DNA of 64,000 bases, taken from positions 1 to 64,000 of the forward strand of contig CAMGZM010000009.1 of assembly GCA_946183145.1 (NCBI GenBank), given 5' to 3'. The notes below the pieces were generated by a model. It did no database searches. It saw only the letters and a list, made by a program, of their open reading frames with translations, and was not told the origin of the DNA. The stretch is from an uncultured Fretibacterium sp. Lineage in GTDB: Bacteria; Synergistota; Synergistia; Synergistales; Aminobacteriaceae. How positions within the stretch are numbered: position 1 is the first letter of the stretch; each line of letters begins with the position of its first letter. The translations under genes were made by a program, and so were the position numbers. Positions 54,383 to 63,417 of the stretch are shown one piece after another.

Positions 54383-55360
54383 TTAATATTTCAGGTATTT
54401 CCGTGTCTTTATCATATTTACAGCGAGAATGAACGCGCTTACGGTTTCTTTCTCCGCCGCGCCAAAACTGAAAACGCTTGAGGCAATAATTACAGCCGTT
54501 ATCCCTATGCCTATAGGACTCGTGAGCAAAGCCCCAAGGGGTGAAAGTATAGTGCCTATAGCGTGGCCGATTCCCTCAGCTATCAATATAAGTATCGTAC
54601 TGTCCGTAATCAGATCGACAATCAGCACGAATACAGTAGCAATTATTTTAGGAAGCCCCCATATTGTAATAGCTCCCTGAAGAGCCGCAAGAACCGCCGC
54701 TCCTTTCATGCCGGATATTGTTTCGTAGTCAATTTTAACGCCTGACTCCTTCTCTATGTTTTTTAGGAGTTCAACCCGTTTTTCATGCGGCATTTTGTCC
54801 CAAATATCCTCAAAATATTTCCCGGCTATTTTCGTCTCAAGCGCGAATGTAGGAAGGCTTTTCACCTGTTCTTTGCTAATTCCTGCTTTTTCCGCCGCCC
54901 ATTGAACTATCTCATGATAATTCACGTCCTGAGTGTTGCGTCCTAGGTATGTCAGCTTGTTGTATGCCCTGTAAACAAAGTTGCGCCGTATTTCTCTCAC
55001 AGTTATGGGGACTTTAATCAATCCTTTGTCTGAAGCGTCAATGACTGTAACGGGCAGAACTTCATTGAACGTTCCGGGCTTAAGCGGCTTTTCTGATGTT
55101 GCGCTTTTACTGTCTTTTGCGAAACGTGAAAGCTCAGGGAGTCCCTTAAGTTTTCCGAAATACTCATCTTTGAGGCCGGGAAATGCTTTCAGCGTCTGCA
55201 ATAACTGTACGCGCTCCTCGTCAGTGCAGTCTGAAAGAAAGTCTGTGAAGTCCTGCGGGGTTTCCTTGCGGGAATCTGAGAAGTAATATTTTGCTTCAGA
55301 TGCGTTTGACATTAATATAACAAAAATCATAACAGCGGCGGTAAATTTCACGCACTTCAA
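54383..55360 (-). CDS. YaaW-like (DUF3944-type) protein with signal peptide
   Basis: 325 residues, TTG start with GGAGG 8 nt upstream. An N-terminal hydrophobic segment (1-23, probable signal) is followed by an acidic 'CTDEERVQLLQTLKAF' helix region. Residues about 135-215, 'LGRNTQDVNYHEIVQWAAEKAG', 'LETKIAGKYFEDIWDKMPHEKR' and 'IEKESGVKI', closely follow the YaaW family. Two to three glycine-rich hydrophobic segments end the protein. The function of YaaW is not established. Confidence 0.65.
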   Translation of the reverse strand: MKCVKFTAAVMIFVILMSNASEAKYYFSDSRKETPQDFTDFLSDCTDEERVQLLQTLKAFPGLKDEYFGKLKGLPELSRFAKDSKSATSEKPLKPGTFNEVLPVTVIDASDKGLIKVPITVREIRRNFVYRAYNKLTYLGRNTQDVNYHEIVQWAAEKAGISKEQVKSLPTFALETKIAGKYFEDIWDKMPHEKRVELLKNIEKESGVKIDYETISGMKGAAVLAALQGAITIWGLPKIIATVFVLIVDLITDSTILILIAEGIGHAIGTILSPLGALLTSPIGIGITAVIIASSVFSFGAAEKETVSAFILAVNMIKTRKYLKY

Positions 55361-55438
55361 TAGTGATTCCTCCTTGCTGAAAATTTAATAGTCTAGCATA
55401 TACAACTTCATGTTTTCATGTCCAGTGCGTCAGAATTT

Positions 55439-55624
55439 TTACACGATATTTTCCCCCTGCGGTTGATTCTGATTCTCTTTCGTGGCATAATTACCCGCAA
55501 CAATTTTCCCAAGAGGTGAAACAGTATGCGTAACCGTGAAATCATCAGCAACATTTTTGAGGCCGTATGCTGTTGTCGTCCCTTCACATTCTAGCTTCGC
55601 GCAGGAAATCAATTTTTCACACAC
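55439..55624 (-). CDS. Small hypothetical ORF, doubtful
   Basis: 61 residues ('ISCAKLECEGTTTAYGLKNV') with a GTG start and no clear ribosome site. Amino acid content looks protein-like, not a shadow of another gene, and it fills most of the 332-bp gap 55361-55692. It could be a gene remnant. Nothing else was recognised in the gap except the AAAGGAG of cysK. Confidence 0.25.
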   Translation of the reverse strand: MCEKLISCAKLECEGTTTAYGLKNVADDFTVTHTVSPLGKIVAGNYATKENQNQPQGENIV

Positions 55625-55692
55625 AAATTTTTCATTAACGCCTGAGAATTAACCGGGCAATTATCACATTAACACAAAAGGAGTCGTGTATC

Positions 55693-56625
55693 ATGTCAGG
55701 AGTCTATACTTCTATCGATCAGCTTATCGGACGCACGCCGCTTCTTGAGCTTGTGAGGATTCAGAATCACTTCGGGCTTCACGCGAAAATCCTCGCAAAA
55801 CTTGAGTACTTCAACCCAGCCGGAAGCGTAAAAGACAGAGTCGCAAAATCAATCCTCGATGACGCAGAGTCAGACGGCAGACTTACTCCCTCAAGCGTCA
55901 TAATCGAACCCACAAGCGGAAATACAGGTATCGGCCTCGCATCAGTCGCAGCAACTCGCGGTTACCGGGTCATTATCGTTATGCCCGAAACAATGTCAGT
56001 CGAACGCCGGAAAATCATGAAGGCTTACGGAGCGGAGTTAGTTTTGACGGACGGGAAATCAGGCATGATGGGAGCAATCAAGAAAGCCTCAGAAATTGCT
56101 GACGAGACTCCCGGCTCATTCATCGCTGGTCAGTTCGTAAACCCGTCGAACCCGAAAATTCACAGACTCACAACAGGCCCGGAAATCTGGCAGGACACAA
56201 ACGGGAATGTTGACATATTCATATCAGGTGTCGGCACTGGCGGGACTCTCACAGGCGCGGGCGAATATCTCCGCTCGGTCAAGCCTGACATTAAGATTAT
56301 CGCTGTTGAGCCGTCCGGGTCTCCTGTACTTTCGTCGGGGCGTAAAGGCTCGCACAAAATTCAGGGAATCGGCGCGGGGTTCGTTCCTGAAGTCCTCAAC
56401 ACTAGACTTTATGACGAGATTATTACGGTTGACGACTCAGACGCAATCAACGCCGCAAAACTTACGGGAAAATATGAGGGATTCCTCGCGGGAATTTCAT
56501 CGGGGGCTGCTCTTCATGCCGCGATTGAGGTCGCAAAACGTTCGGAAAATCACGGGAAAAATATTGCGGTGATACTTCCTGATTCAGGGGAAAAATATTT
56601 GTCGACAGAATTATTTGCTGACTGA
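55693..56625 (+). CDS. cysK: Cysteine synthase A (O-acetylserine sulfhydrylase)
   Basis: 310 residues. PLP Lys in 'FNPAGSVKDRVAKSILDDAE' (Lys about residue 46), substrate loop 'EPTSGNTGIGLA', phosphate-binding 'GVGTGGTLTGAGEYL' and 'GIGAGFVPEVLN'. Makes cysteine from O-acetylserine and sulfide in the cytoplasm. AAAGGAG upstream; followed 3 nt later by the serine acetyltransferase gene that supplies its substrate. Confidence 0.95.
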   Translation: MSGVYTSIDQLIGRTPLLELVRIQNHFGLHAKILAKLEYFNPAGSVKDRVAKSILDDAESDGRLTPSSVIIEPTSGNTGIGLASVAATRGYRVIIVMPETMSVERRKIMKAYGAELVLTDGKSGMMGAIKKASEIADETPGSFIAGQFVNPSNPKIHRLTTGPEIWQDTNGNVDIFISGVGTGGTLTGAGEYLRSVKPDIKIIAVEPSGSPVLSSGRKGSHKIQGIGAGFVPEVLNTRLYDEIITVDDSDAINAAKLTGKYEGFLAGISSGAALHAAIEVAKRSENHGKNIAVILPDSGEKYLSTELFAD

Positions 56626-56628
56626 TTC

Positions 56629-57417
56629 ATGAATATCATCGAGGCTTTAACGTCAGCAGAAAAGAGTCTCACATCTCAAGCTGGCAATATCACGTACAAC
56701 GGCATAAAAGAGAGCATAGAGTCCGCGTTCGTAAATTTACAGTCGGCAATGTTCCCTTCACACGTCAACAATGAGAATAAATCTGTTGCTGAAAGTCTGA
56801 GTCTTGCGTCAAAAAATCTAATGTCAGCAATTTCACGCTTAATGACGATTGAAGACGGCGAAAAGTTTACGGCCATGTTAATATCGCGTCTTCCTGAGAT
56901 AAAACGGGTATTGCTCACGGACATTACAGCGGCTTATGAGGGAGATCCGGCGGCAAAGAGTCCTGATGAGATAATTCTGGCCTATCCTGCGTTTACTGCA
57001 ATCAGCGCATACAGGACAGCACACGAGCTTTATGTTATGGGAGTTCCGTTAGTGCCGCGAATAATCACCGAGTACGCTCACAGGCTCACGGGAATCGACA
57101 TTCACCCGGGCGCGACAATCGGAGAATATTTCTTCATAGATCACGGAACAGGAGTCGTAATCGGCGAAACTTCAACGATCGGCAAACGAGTCAAAATCTA
57201 CCAGAATGTTACGATAGGCGCGAAAAGTTTTGACGTTGCACCAGATGGGACTCTCGTGAAGGGGATAAAGCGACATCCCGACATCGGCAACAATGTTGTG
57301 ATTTACGCGGGTGCTACGATATTGGGGGGTGATACTGTAATCGGGGATAATTGCGTGATCGGCGGAAATGTCTGGCTGACTCATTCGGTTGAAACCGGGC
57401 AAATTGTAGTGAGGTAA
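56629..57417 (+). CDS. cysE: Serine O-acetyltransferase (CysE/EpsC type)
   Basis: 262 residues. The N-terminal helical domain is followed by '[20 protein letters not shown]' and the hexapeptide-repeat barrel '[28 protein letters not shown]' region (His pair), '[10 protein letters not shown]' and '[24 protein letters not shown]'. Acetylates serine for CysK. It ends soon after the barrel, without the long C-terminal tail that binds CysK in enterobacteria, so the cysteine synthase complex may not form the usual way. Confidence 0.93.
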   Translation: MNIIEALTSAEKSLTSQAGNITYNGIKESIESAFVNLQSAMFPSHVNNENKSVAESLSLASKNLMSAISRLMTIEDGEKFTAMLISRLPEIKRVLLTDITAAYEGDPAAKSPDEIILAYPAFTAISAYRTAHELYVMGVPLVPRIITEYAHRLTGIDIHPGATIGEYFFIDHGTGVVIGETSTIGKRVKIYQNVTIGAKSFDVAPDGTLVKGIKRHPDIGNNVVIYAGATILGGDTVIGDNCVIGGNVWLTHSVETGQIVVR

Positions 57418-57423
57418 AAATTT

Positions 57424-57456
57424 CCCCCCAGTCGTAAAAGGCCGGGGGATTTTTTC
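57424..57456. terminator. Terminator between cysE and the amino acid ABC genes
   Basis: CCCCC (57424-57429) pairs with GGGGG (57444-57448), followed by ATTTTTT on plus and AAATTTTTA on minus; lies between convergent stops. Confidence 0.7.
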
Positions 57457-57458
57457 TG

Positions 57459-58208
57459 TTACCGTCTCAATACTTTTGAGAGAAATTCTATCGTTCGCGG
57501 CTGTTTGGGGTGATTGAACACTTCATCCGGCGTGCCTTCCTCGCTGATTATTCCCTTGTCGATGAATAGTACCCTGTGAGCTATCTTGTACGCAAAGCCC
57601 ATCTCATGAGTCACAAGATACATAGTCATTCCCGCGTCGGCAAGCTCCTGCATAACATCAAGAACCTCGCCGATCATTTCGGGGTCTAACGCGCTCGTAG
57701 GCTCATCGAACAGCAGGACATCAGGACTCATCGCCATAGCCCGGGCAATAGCGACTCTCTGCTTTTGCCCGCCCGATAACCTGTCAGGCCATTCGTCTAT
57801 CTTGTCAGCAAGTCCGACTCTCGCAAGAAGTTCATGTGCTTTCACGTCGGCTTCTTCCTGAGTCATCAATTTCTGGTCGACGGGGGCGAGCGTAAGATTC
57901 TTTCTCACTGTCAGATGCGGGAACAAATGAAAGTGCTGAAACACCATGCACATTTTACGCCGTACAAGATTTATGTTGCATGAAGGGGACGTAATATCTT
58001 CTCCGTTGAATGTGATTGTCCCGGAAGTAGGCTCCTCCATTCGGTTAAGGCAGCGGAGGAATGTAGATTTTCCCGAACCTGAAGGGCCGATTACCGCAAT
58101 TTTCTCACCTTTCACAATCTTTGTGTTTATCCCGTTGAGGACGTGCAGCTCTGTACCGTCAGGACGCACGAAAGTTTTGCGAAGGTCTTTCACTTCAATA
58201 ACCGCCAT
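57459..58208 (-). CDS. Polar amino acid ABC transporter ATPase
   Basis: 249 residues. Walker A '[20 protein letters not shown]' (from about residue 37), Q-loop '[14 protein letters not shown]', signature '[16 protein letters not shown]', Walker B '[15 protein letters not shown]' and H-loop '[10 protein letters not shown]'. GlnQ/HisP-type. Third gene of binding protein-permease-ATPase, 4 nt after the permease. Confidence 0.95.
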   Translation of the reverse strand: MAVIEVKDLRKTFVRPDGTELHVLNGINTKIVKGEKIAVIGPSGSGKSTFLRCLNRMEEPTSGTITFNGEDITSPSCNINLVRRKMCMVFQHFHLFPHLTVRKNLTLAPVDQKLMTQEEADVKAHELLARVGLADKIDEWPDRLSGGQKQRVAIARAMAMSPDVLLFDEPTSALDPEMIGEVLDVMQELADAGMTMYLVTHEMGFAYKIAHRVLFIDKGIISEEGTPDEVFNHPKQPRTIEFLSKVLRR

Positions 58209-58212
58209 TTTC

Positions 58213-59022
58213 TTACCTCCTGCCCCTGCTTAACCATTGTTCGAGCTTCTTTACGAGCTTGCTTAACACCATAACCATAATCAGATAGATGATTGCTACC
58301 ATGACTAACGGCTGTGAATGTTCGAGCGTAAGAGCCTGTATATTCTGCCCGGCCCGTGTCAAGTCGTCAATGCCTATATACCCGGCTATTGATGTCTCTT
58401 TCAGCAACGCTATGAACTCGTTGAACAGCATCGGCACAACGTTGCGCAATGCCTGCGGTAATATTACGTGCCTCATTGATGAGCCGTATGTGAGTCCGAG
58501 AGATCTTGCGGCTTCCATCTGCCCCGCGTCAATAGACTCGATTCCGCCCCTGAAGATTTCCGCGACATATGCCCCCGAATTAAGCCCGAATGCTAATATC
58601 GCTATGTACTGCGTGTTGAGGTCTCTAGCTGATGCAAAAATCGTGAAGTTCCATATCAATAACTGCACCATTGCAGGAGTCCCGCGCAAAACAGTTATGT
58701 ACGTCTCCGCAAACTTGTTGAGAACGGGAATATGCACGCCGCCTTTGTACGCAACACGTATAACGCTGAGTATCAATCCGACAATAACGCCGATTACTGT
58801 TGCGCCCGCCGTCATGAAGAGAGTCGATTTCAGTCCGTCAACAAGCATCATATAGCGGTCATCCTTCACGAAATTCTGATAGAACCTCCTGTTGAAGTCC
58901 GACCAAGCCTCAGCCGTAAAGAATCCCGAACGCCACAGCAAAAACACAAGGAACGCGCCGACAATCCACAGCAATAAATCTCCGCGCCCTGCTCCTGAAT
59001 ACGTCTTACTTCTCATAGTCAT
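58213..59022 (-). CDS. Polar amino acid ABC transporter permease
   Basis: 269 residues, five or so membrane segments. '[23 protein letters not shown]' (HisM/GlnP N-terminal motif), '[19 protein letters not shown]' and the EAA loop '[23 protein letters not shown]'. The start lies inside the binding-protein gene (17-bp overlap); ATG 59022 or the second ATG 6 nt later could be used. Probably a homodimeric channel, since only one permease gene is present. Confidence 0.93.
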   Translation of the reverse strand: MTMRSKTYSGAGRGDLLLWIVGAFLVFLLWRSGFFTAEAWSDFNRRFYQNFVKDDRYMMLVDGLKSTLFMTAGATVIGVIVGLILSVIRVAYKGGVHIPVLNKFAETYITVLRGTPAMVQLLIWNFTIFASARDLNTQYIAILAFGLNSGAYVAEIFRGGIESIDAGQMEAARSLGLTYGSSMRHVILPQALRNVVPMLFNEFIALLKETSIAGYIGIDDLTRAGQNIQALTLEHSQPLVMVAIIYLIMVMVLSKLVKKLEQWLSRGRR

Positions 59023-59803
59023 CTGCCCGGATTAATGCTACCTGCTTCGCGCCCGTAACGTAGTTGTCGGAGAAGTCCATATTCTCTTTGCGCTCGTCTG
59101 TTACGGTAATCCCCGCACAAATCATGTCAACTTTTCCCGTTGATACTGCTGTGGGGAGCGAGTCAAAATTCATGTTGATGATTACGAGTTCTTTGCCGAG
59201 CTTCTTTGCGATGTTCGCGCACATTTCCACGTCGATTCCTATGAAGCTGTTTCCGACTTTAAGCTCATAGGGCGCAAATCCTGCCTCTGTTCCTACGTAG
59301 AGTTTTCCGCCCTTCGCGCCCTTGTTGAAGTCGATATTTTCAGGCTTCACCGCTGAATAATCGCCGTCAATGTATTTCGCCATAATCGCGGCTAATGTCC
59401 CGTCAGCTTTCATTTCAGCAAGAATTTTGTTGACCTGTGAGACTAGCTCCGTATTTCCCTTCTTGAAGCCGATCGCGTAACTTTCCTCCGTCAAAGGCTT
59501 CTCCATAATAGCGAGTCCGTCAACTTCCTTCACGAATCTTTTTGCGGGCATTTCGTCCATGATTACCGCGCGGATTTTCCCCTGCCGTAAAGCCGCTACT
59601 GCGTCAACGTATTTCTCGTATGTCGTGAGAAGCTCACCTTTCTTGTCGCCGAGCATGTCCTCAGCTATGAGCTGTCCGACAGTACCTCGCTGTGCCGCAA
59701 GCCTTTCTGTTTTGAGCTGGTCAGTGTCCTTCAGCTTTTCACCCTCAGCAAAAGCACACGAGCATAACGCAAGAACGAGTAATAACGCGAGAAACTTTTT
59801 CAT
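59006..59803 (-). CDS. Amino acid ABC binding protein, SBP_bac_3 type with circularly permuted lobes
   Basis: 265 residues. Signal peptide 1-19. Residues 28-146 match the normal second half of the family: 'AAQRGTVGQLIAEDML', 'DAVAALRQGKIRAVIMDEMPAK', 'ESYAIGFKKGNTELVSQVN' and 'MKADGTLAAIMAKY'. Residues 167-262 match the normal first half: 'LYVGTEAGFAPYELK', 'GIDVEMCANIAKKLGKEL', 'FDSLPTAVSTGKVDMICAGI' and 'RKENMDFSDNY'. The halves are in swapped order. Lobe residues for amino acid binding ('DFSDNY', 'GITVT', 'GTV') are kept. Coupled to a permease and ATPase, so it is expected to be a working transport protein. Confidence 0.85.
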   Translation of the reverse strand: MKKFLALLLVLALCSCAFAEGEKLKDTDQLKTERLAAQRGTVGQLIAEDMLGDKKGELLTTYEKYVDAVAALRQGKIRAVIMDEMPAKRFVKEVDGLAIMEKPLTEESYAIGFKKGNTELVSQVNKILAEMKADGTLAAIMAKYIDGDYSAVKPENIDFNKGAKGGKLYVGTEAGFAPYELKVGNSFIGIDVEMCANIAKKLGKELVIINMNFDSLPTAVSTGKVDMICAGITVTDERKENMDFSDNYVTGAKQVALIRADDYEK

Positions 59804-59931
59804 GATAAGAACAATCCTTCCTGTGAAAATTTTTCGACAAATAATTATAGCCCAATCCGCATATTATTCTTGCGATTATCAATCGTAGGCGTTAATCTTT
59901 AATTATCATTTCATTTTAGGAGCGTGATTTC

Positions 59932-60759
59932 ATGAGAAGATTTTTGCTTGCTTTAACGGCGGTTATGATTTTCGCGGGCGTTTCATTCGCGGGAGTCTTC
60001 AACGTAGGAATATTGACTCAGCTCAACTCGACAAAGGACGCGTTCAAGAATTTTATGGACGGCGCATTAGCTGCGGGATTATGGACTCGCTACGAGTCAG
60101 GCACAGTTGACAGCAACAATAACACGGCAATGTTCACGTTTTATGACTCACTTTTGGCCATGATCATGGGACTCGACCGCGGGGAAATTGAAGAAATTGC
60201 TCTCCCTGAAGCTGTCGGAAAATATATTCTCTCGAAACGCCCGGAATATTTCGTGGCTGCCGAATCAATTTCACGTCCTGTATTTTTCGCGATGGGATTC
60301 AGGAAGGAAGACGGAGAAGAGTTAATGCAGAAATTCAACGGTGCAATCAAGTCCATGAATGAAGACGGAACATTAGCGGCAATCAAAGAGAAATACATCA
60401 CAAATTTTGACGTTCCTTCACAGCCTGTGAGCTTCACGAATTTTGACGGCGCACAAACGATATGGACTGCCGTAACTGGAGACTTGCCCCCGGTTGATTA
60501 CGTTGATGAAGCGGGCAATCCGTCAGGCTTCAACATTGCTTTACTCACCGAAATTGGCAGAAGGCTTGAGATTAACATTGAGATTATCTACGTAAACTCA
60601 GGCGCGAGGGCTTCCGCATTGGCCTCAAAACGTGCTGACGTGGTATTCTGCTTCAGGGTCTACAGCTGGGACGGGATTCAGCCGGATTTGCCTTCAGGGG
60701 TCATTGTGTCGGACTCATATTTTGACTGGACGAAATATCTTCACATCCACAAGAAGTAA
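59932..60759 (+). CDS. Orphan SBP_bac_3-like binding protein with circularly permuted lobes
   Basis: 275 residues, AGGAG before the ATG, signal peptide 1-20. Residues about 25-156 look like the usual lobe 2: 'YDSLLAMIMGLDRGEIEEIALPEAVGKYI', 'FAMGFRKEDGEELMQKFNGAI' and 'MNEDGTLAAIKEKYI'. Residues 178-275 look like lobe 1: 'TAVTGDLPPVDYVDEAGNPSGFN', 'LTEIGRRLEINIEIIYV', 'SALASKRADVVFC' and 'VSDSYFDW'. Close paralogue of 41624-42457. Divergent from the permuted ABC binding protein at 59006, without its own permease. Confidence 0.78.
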   Translation: MRRFLLALTAVMIFAGVSFAGVFNVGILTQLNSTKDAFKNFMDGALAAGLWTRYESGTVDSNNNTAMFTFYDSLLAMIMGLDRGEIEEIALPEAVGKYILSKRPEYFVAAESISRPVFFAMGFRKEDGEELMQKFNGAIKSMNEDGTLAAIKEKYITNFDVPSQPVSFTNFDGAQTIWTAVTGDLPPVDYVDEAGNPSGFNIALLTEIGRRLEINIEIIYVNSGARASALASKRADVVFCFRVYSWDGIQPDLPSGVIVSDSYFDWTKYLHIHKK

Positions 60760-60765
60760 TACGGG

Positions 60766-60812
60766 AAAAAGTTTTTGCAGCCGGAGATTGTGACTCTCTG
60801 ACTGCAATTTTT
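60766..60812. terminator. Terminator between binding protein and radical SAM genes
   Basis: Stem TTGCAG (60775-60780) with CTGCAA (60802-60807), T run after on plus and a T run on minus; lies between convergent genes. Confidence 0.5.
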
Positions 60813-60816
60813 GCGC

Positions 60817-61734
60817 TCATTCCCCGGTCCACTCTTCTATTTTCCGCTCTGATACGTGCCATTTTACAGTCCCGTGAACGTCCGAAATTTTGCAGAAACG
60901 GCACACAGGAACAGGCTTCGTAAGTCTCTGGAGAATATCATCCCCGCTTATCCCTTCCTCGTAAATGTCTACGCTGTCCTTGTCGGTAACTTCAATGTTC
61001 TGTGAAAACCTCTTGTTGAAATGACGCACATACGGTATGAGCATGCAGGTGTACAGCCTTCCGTGACTGAGCTGAATACATCTGTTTGACCACACGCAGC
61101 CCGCAAAATTCTTCCTGTAGTCGCCGCTGCCGGATAAATCTATAGGCTTAAGGTAGAAGAAATCTTTTACCGAATTGCTCACGAACCACTCAAAATTAAT
61201 ATCATATTCCTTAGCGAGAGATCTTATTTTTTCCTCGTCAAGTTTTATCGGGTAATGTGTTACTGACACGCCAACGTTATAATCATGACATGCCCGCCAG
61301 AAATCCCCGCTCATTTTCGTGAGAAGTATACCGTTTGTTATGACTTTGATTGTGCCTTTCGTGAAATTTTCCCGCGCAATTTTTATGAACGTGATTATTT
61401 CCGGGTGAAGCAGCGGTTCTCCTCCCATAAGGTCAATACATCCGCATTCATGGCCGAAAAGCCCGGCGAGTCTTTCAGCGTCGCGCCTGAACTCCTCAGT
61501 ATCAAGATATTCAGCCTCAGCAAGCGGTGAAAAGTGAGAGCAGCTGCAGCAGTTGAGATTGCAATGTTCAGCTATGTGAACCTCAAATGAAAGTTTGTCG
61601 AGCTTTTTGCGAATCGGTATTGAGAGAAATGATTTCACGGGAGCTGAAAGCATGTTGAACTTTGTGGCAATACGGAGAATTTTTGTGTGAATGAAGTTCG
61701 GAATGTGCCTCTTCACAAAGCCTGCTATGCCCAT
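60817..61734 (-). CDS. Radical SAM protein
   Basis: 305 residues from ATG 61734, which has GGAG 7 nt upstream (the track TTG start overlaps that site). The 4Fe-4S motif is CxxxCxxC in 'AEHCNLNCCSCSHFSPLA' (about residues 56-73), followed by 'DLMGGEPLLHPEI' (SAM-binding GGE) and 'KVITNGILLTK'. Further Cys residues near the C-terminus ('GCVWSNRCIQLSHGRLYTC', 'VCRFCKISD') could hold a SPASM/Twitch-like auxiliary cluster. Such proteins occur with glycan or peptide modification genes; no partner is present here. Confidence 0.85.
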   Translation of the reverse strand: MGIAGFVKRHIPNFIHTKILRIATKFNMLSAPVKSFLSIPIRKKLDKLSFEVHIAEHCNLNCCSCSHFSPLAEAEYLDTEEFRRDAERLAGLFGHECGCIDLMGGEPLLHPEIITFIKIARENFTKGTIKVITNGILLTKMSGDFWRACHDYNVGVSVTHYPIKLDEEKIRSLAKEYDINFEWFVSNSVKDFFYLKPIDLSGSGDYRKNFAGCVWSNRCIQLSHGRLYTCMLIPYVRHFNKRFSQNIEVTDKDSVDIYEEGISGDDILQRLTKPVPVCRFCKISDVHGTVKWHVSERKIEEWTGE

Positions 61735-61761
61735 GACATCACTCCGCAATTATCGCGGACA

Positions 61762-61799
61762 ACAAAAAAGCCCTGCCCCTCTCGTGAGGTAACAGAGCC
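61762..61799 (-). terminator. Terminator downstream of mgtE
   Basis: Minus-strand stem GCTCTG (61798-61793) with CAGGGC (61775-61770), inner CCTC/GAGG pairing, then TTTTTTG. Confidence 0.5.
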
Positions 61800-61832
61800 G
61801 TTATTGTCGTCAGTTATCAGTGCATAATTATG

Positions 61833-61895
<63 letters not shown>

Positions 61896-61949
61896 TACTG
61901 ACATTACTCAAAATGTGTCAAGTCCTTTCTTGGGATTTCACGCATTATA

Positions 61950-63311
61950 TCATACGCTCCCGACGGACATAATTTGACTCGCGACCGCAAAATACATCGT
62001 GAGGCTTCCAGCGTCAACAATCGTCGTAACAATCGGCGCGGCCATCAATGCAGGGTCAAACCCCAAAGATTTAGCCAGCAGAGGCAGCATTCCCCCGACA
62101 GTCTGGGCGAAAATCACCGTCGCAAAGAGGCTTATTCCCACAGTCAGCGACAAAAGCCAGTCCCCGCTCATAGCGTACTTGTAGAAGAAGTTGACGAACG
62201 CAAGCCCCCCGCCGACAATGAGACTGACTCGAATCTCCTTGAACAATACGGTGAAAGCGTCCCGGAGCTTCAGTTCACCGACAGCAATCCCGCGTATTAC
62301 GAGCGTTGAGGACTGCGACCCGGCATTACCGCCCGTATCCATCAACATTGGGATTGACGCAATCAGGGCAGGAAGAGCGGCAAATACAGACTGGTAATGA
62401 TTGAGTATTGACCCTGAGAGAGTCGCGGAGATCATCAGCACCATGAGCCAAATTACGCGCTTTTTCGCCAATTCCCCGACTCCCATCGACAAATACGGCT
62501 CATCCATCGGCAGCATGGCCGCCATCTTGTGAAAATCCTCTGTGCTTTCCTCCTCTAATACCTCCATAGCGTCATCAACCGTAACGATACCGACAAGATG
62601 ATTCTGCGAGTCAACAACAGGAACAGCCATAAAGTCATATTTCTGGAAAATCTCCGTAACTTTCTCGCGGTCGTCGTTAGTGTTTACGGTGATTAGGTTC
62701 GTGTCGGTCATAATGTCGCCTATCTTGTCAGCATACTGTGATAAGAGCATTGTGCGTACAGTAACGACTCCGATTAGGATTCCTTTCGGGTCAGTAACGT
62801 AGCATGTGTAGAGAGTCTCTTTGTCGGTTCCGACCTCGCGGATGTGCCTGAAAGATTCCTCAACGTTCATATCAGGACGCAGCGAAATATATTCTGTCGT
62901 CATTATGCTTCCGGCTGAATCTTCCTGGTACTGCAAAAGCTGGTTGATTCCCCTACGAGTCTCCGGGCTTGCGTTTGCGAGTATTCTGTTCACGACATCG
63001 GCGGGGAGTTCTTCAGCCAAGTCAGCGGCATCATCAAGGAACAATTCATCAACAATGCGTCCTAATTCGGGAGCTGTGAGCTGTGATACGAGTGCTTCTT
63101 TCGTGTCTGGGATAAGGTGCGCAAAAACTTCTGCGGCCATGTCCCTGCTTAAAGCCCGGAACAATACGACTCTTTCTTCCGGCTCTAGCTGCTCTATAGC
63201 GTCGGCTATGTCTGCGTCATTCATGTCTTCTGTTATGGCTCTGAGTTCTCGTACATTCTTTGACTCGGCGAGTGATTTTATTGTGTCTAATGTGTCTGTG
63301 ATTTCGGGCAT
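61950..63311 (-). CDS. mgtE: Magnesium transporter MgtE
   Basis: 453 residues from ATG 63311 with AGGAGG upstream, the normal MgtE length; the track's 544-residue start lies in the neighbouring LprI-like gene. N-terminal superhelical MgtE_N domain ('LSRDMAAEVFAHLI', 'LPADVVNRILANASPETR'), two CBS domains (about residues 130-255, 'GVVTVRTMLL' and 'VVDSQNHLVGIVTVDDAMEVLEEE'), then five membrane segments with 'IPMLMDTGGNAGSQSSTLVIRGIA', whose Asp is the Mg site. Cytosolic Mg closes the channel through the CBS and N domains. Confidence 0.95.
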   Translation of the reverse strand: MPEITDTLDTIKSLAESKNVRELRAITEDMNDADIADAIEQLEPEERVVLFRALSRDMAAEVFAHLIPDTKEALVSQLTAPELGRIVDELFLDDAADLAEELPADVVNRILANASPETRRGINQLLQYQEDSAGSIMTTEYISLRPDMNVEESFRHIREVGTDKETLYTCYVTDPKGILIGVVTVRTMLLSQYADKIGDIMTDTNLITVNTNDDREKVTEIFQKYDFMAVPVVDSQNHLVGIVTVDDAMEVLEEESTEDFHKMAAMLPMDEPYLSMGVGELAKKRVIWLMVLMISATLSGSILNHYQSVFAALPALIASIPMLMDTGGNAGSQSSTLVIRGIAVGELKLRDAFTVLFKEIRVSLIVGGGLAFVNFFYKYAMSGDWLLSLTVGISLFATVIFAQTVGGMLPLLAKSLGFDPALMAAPIVTTIVDAGSLTMYFAVASQIMSVGSV

Positions 63312-63417
63312 GGTTTTATTCCGCACCTCCTGTGTAGTATCAACGCAGAATTTTATCATGAGGGGAAAAAAAATCTGCCCCCGCTTTTGTTGCGAGAGCA
63401 GAAATATTTTTTGTGAA

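Noticed and set aside
58289-58855. 188-residue plus-strand ORF
   Set aside because: Antisense shadow of the ABC permease.
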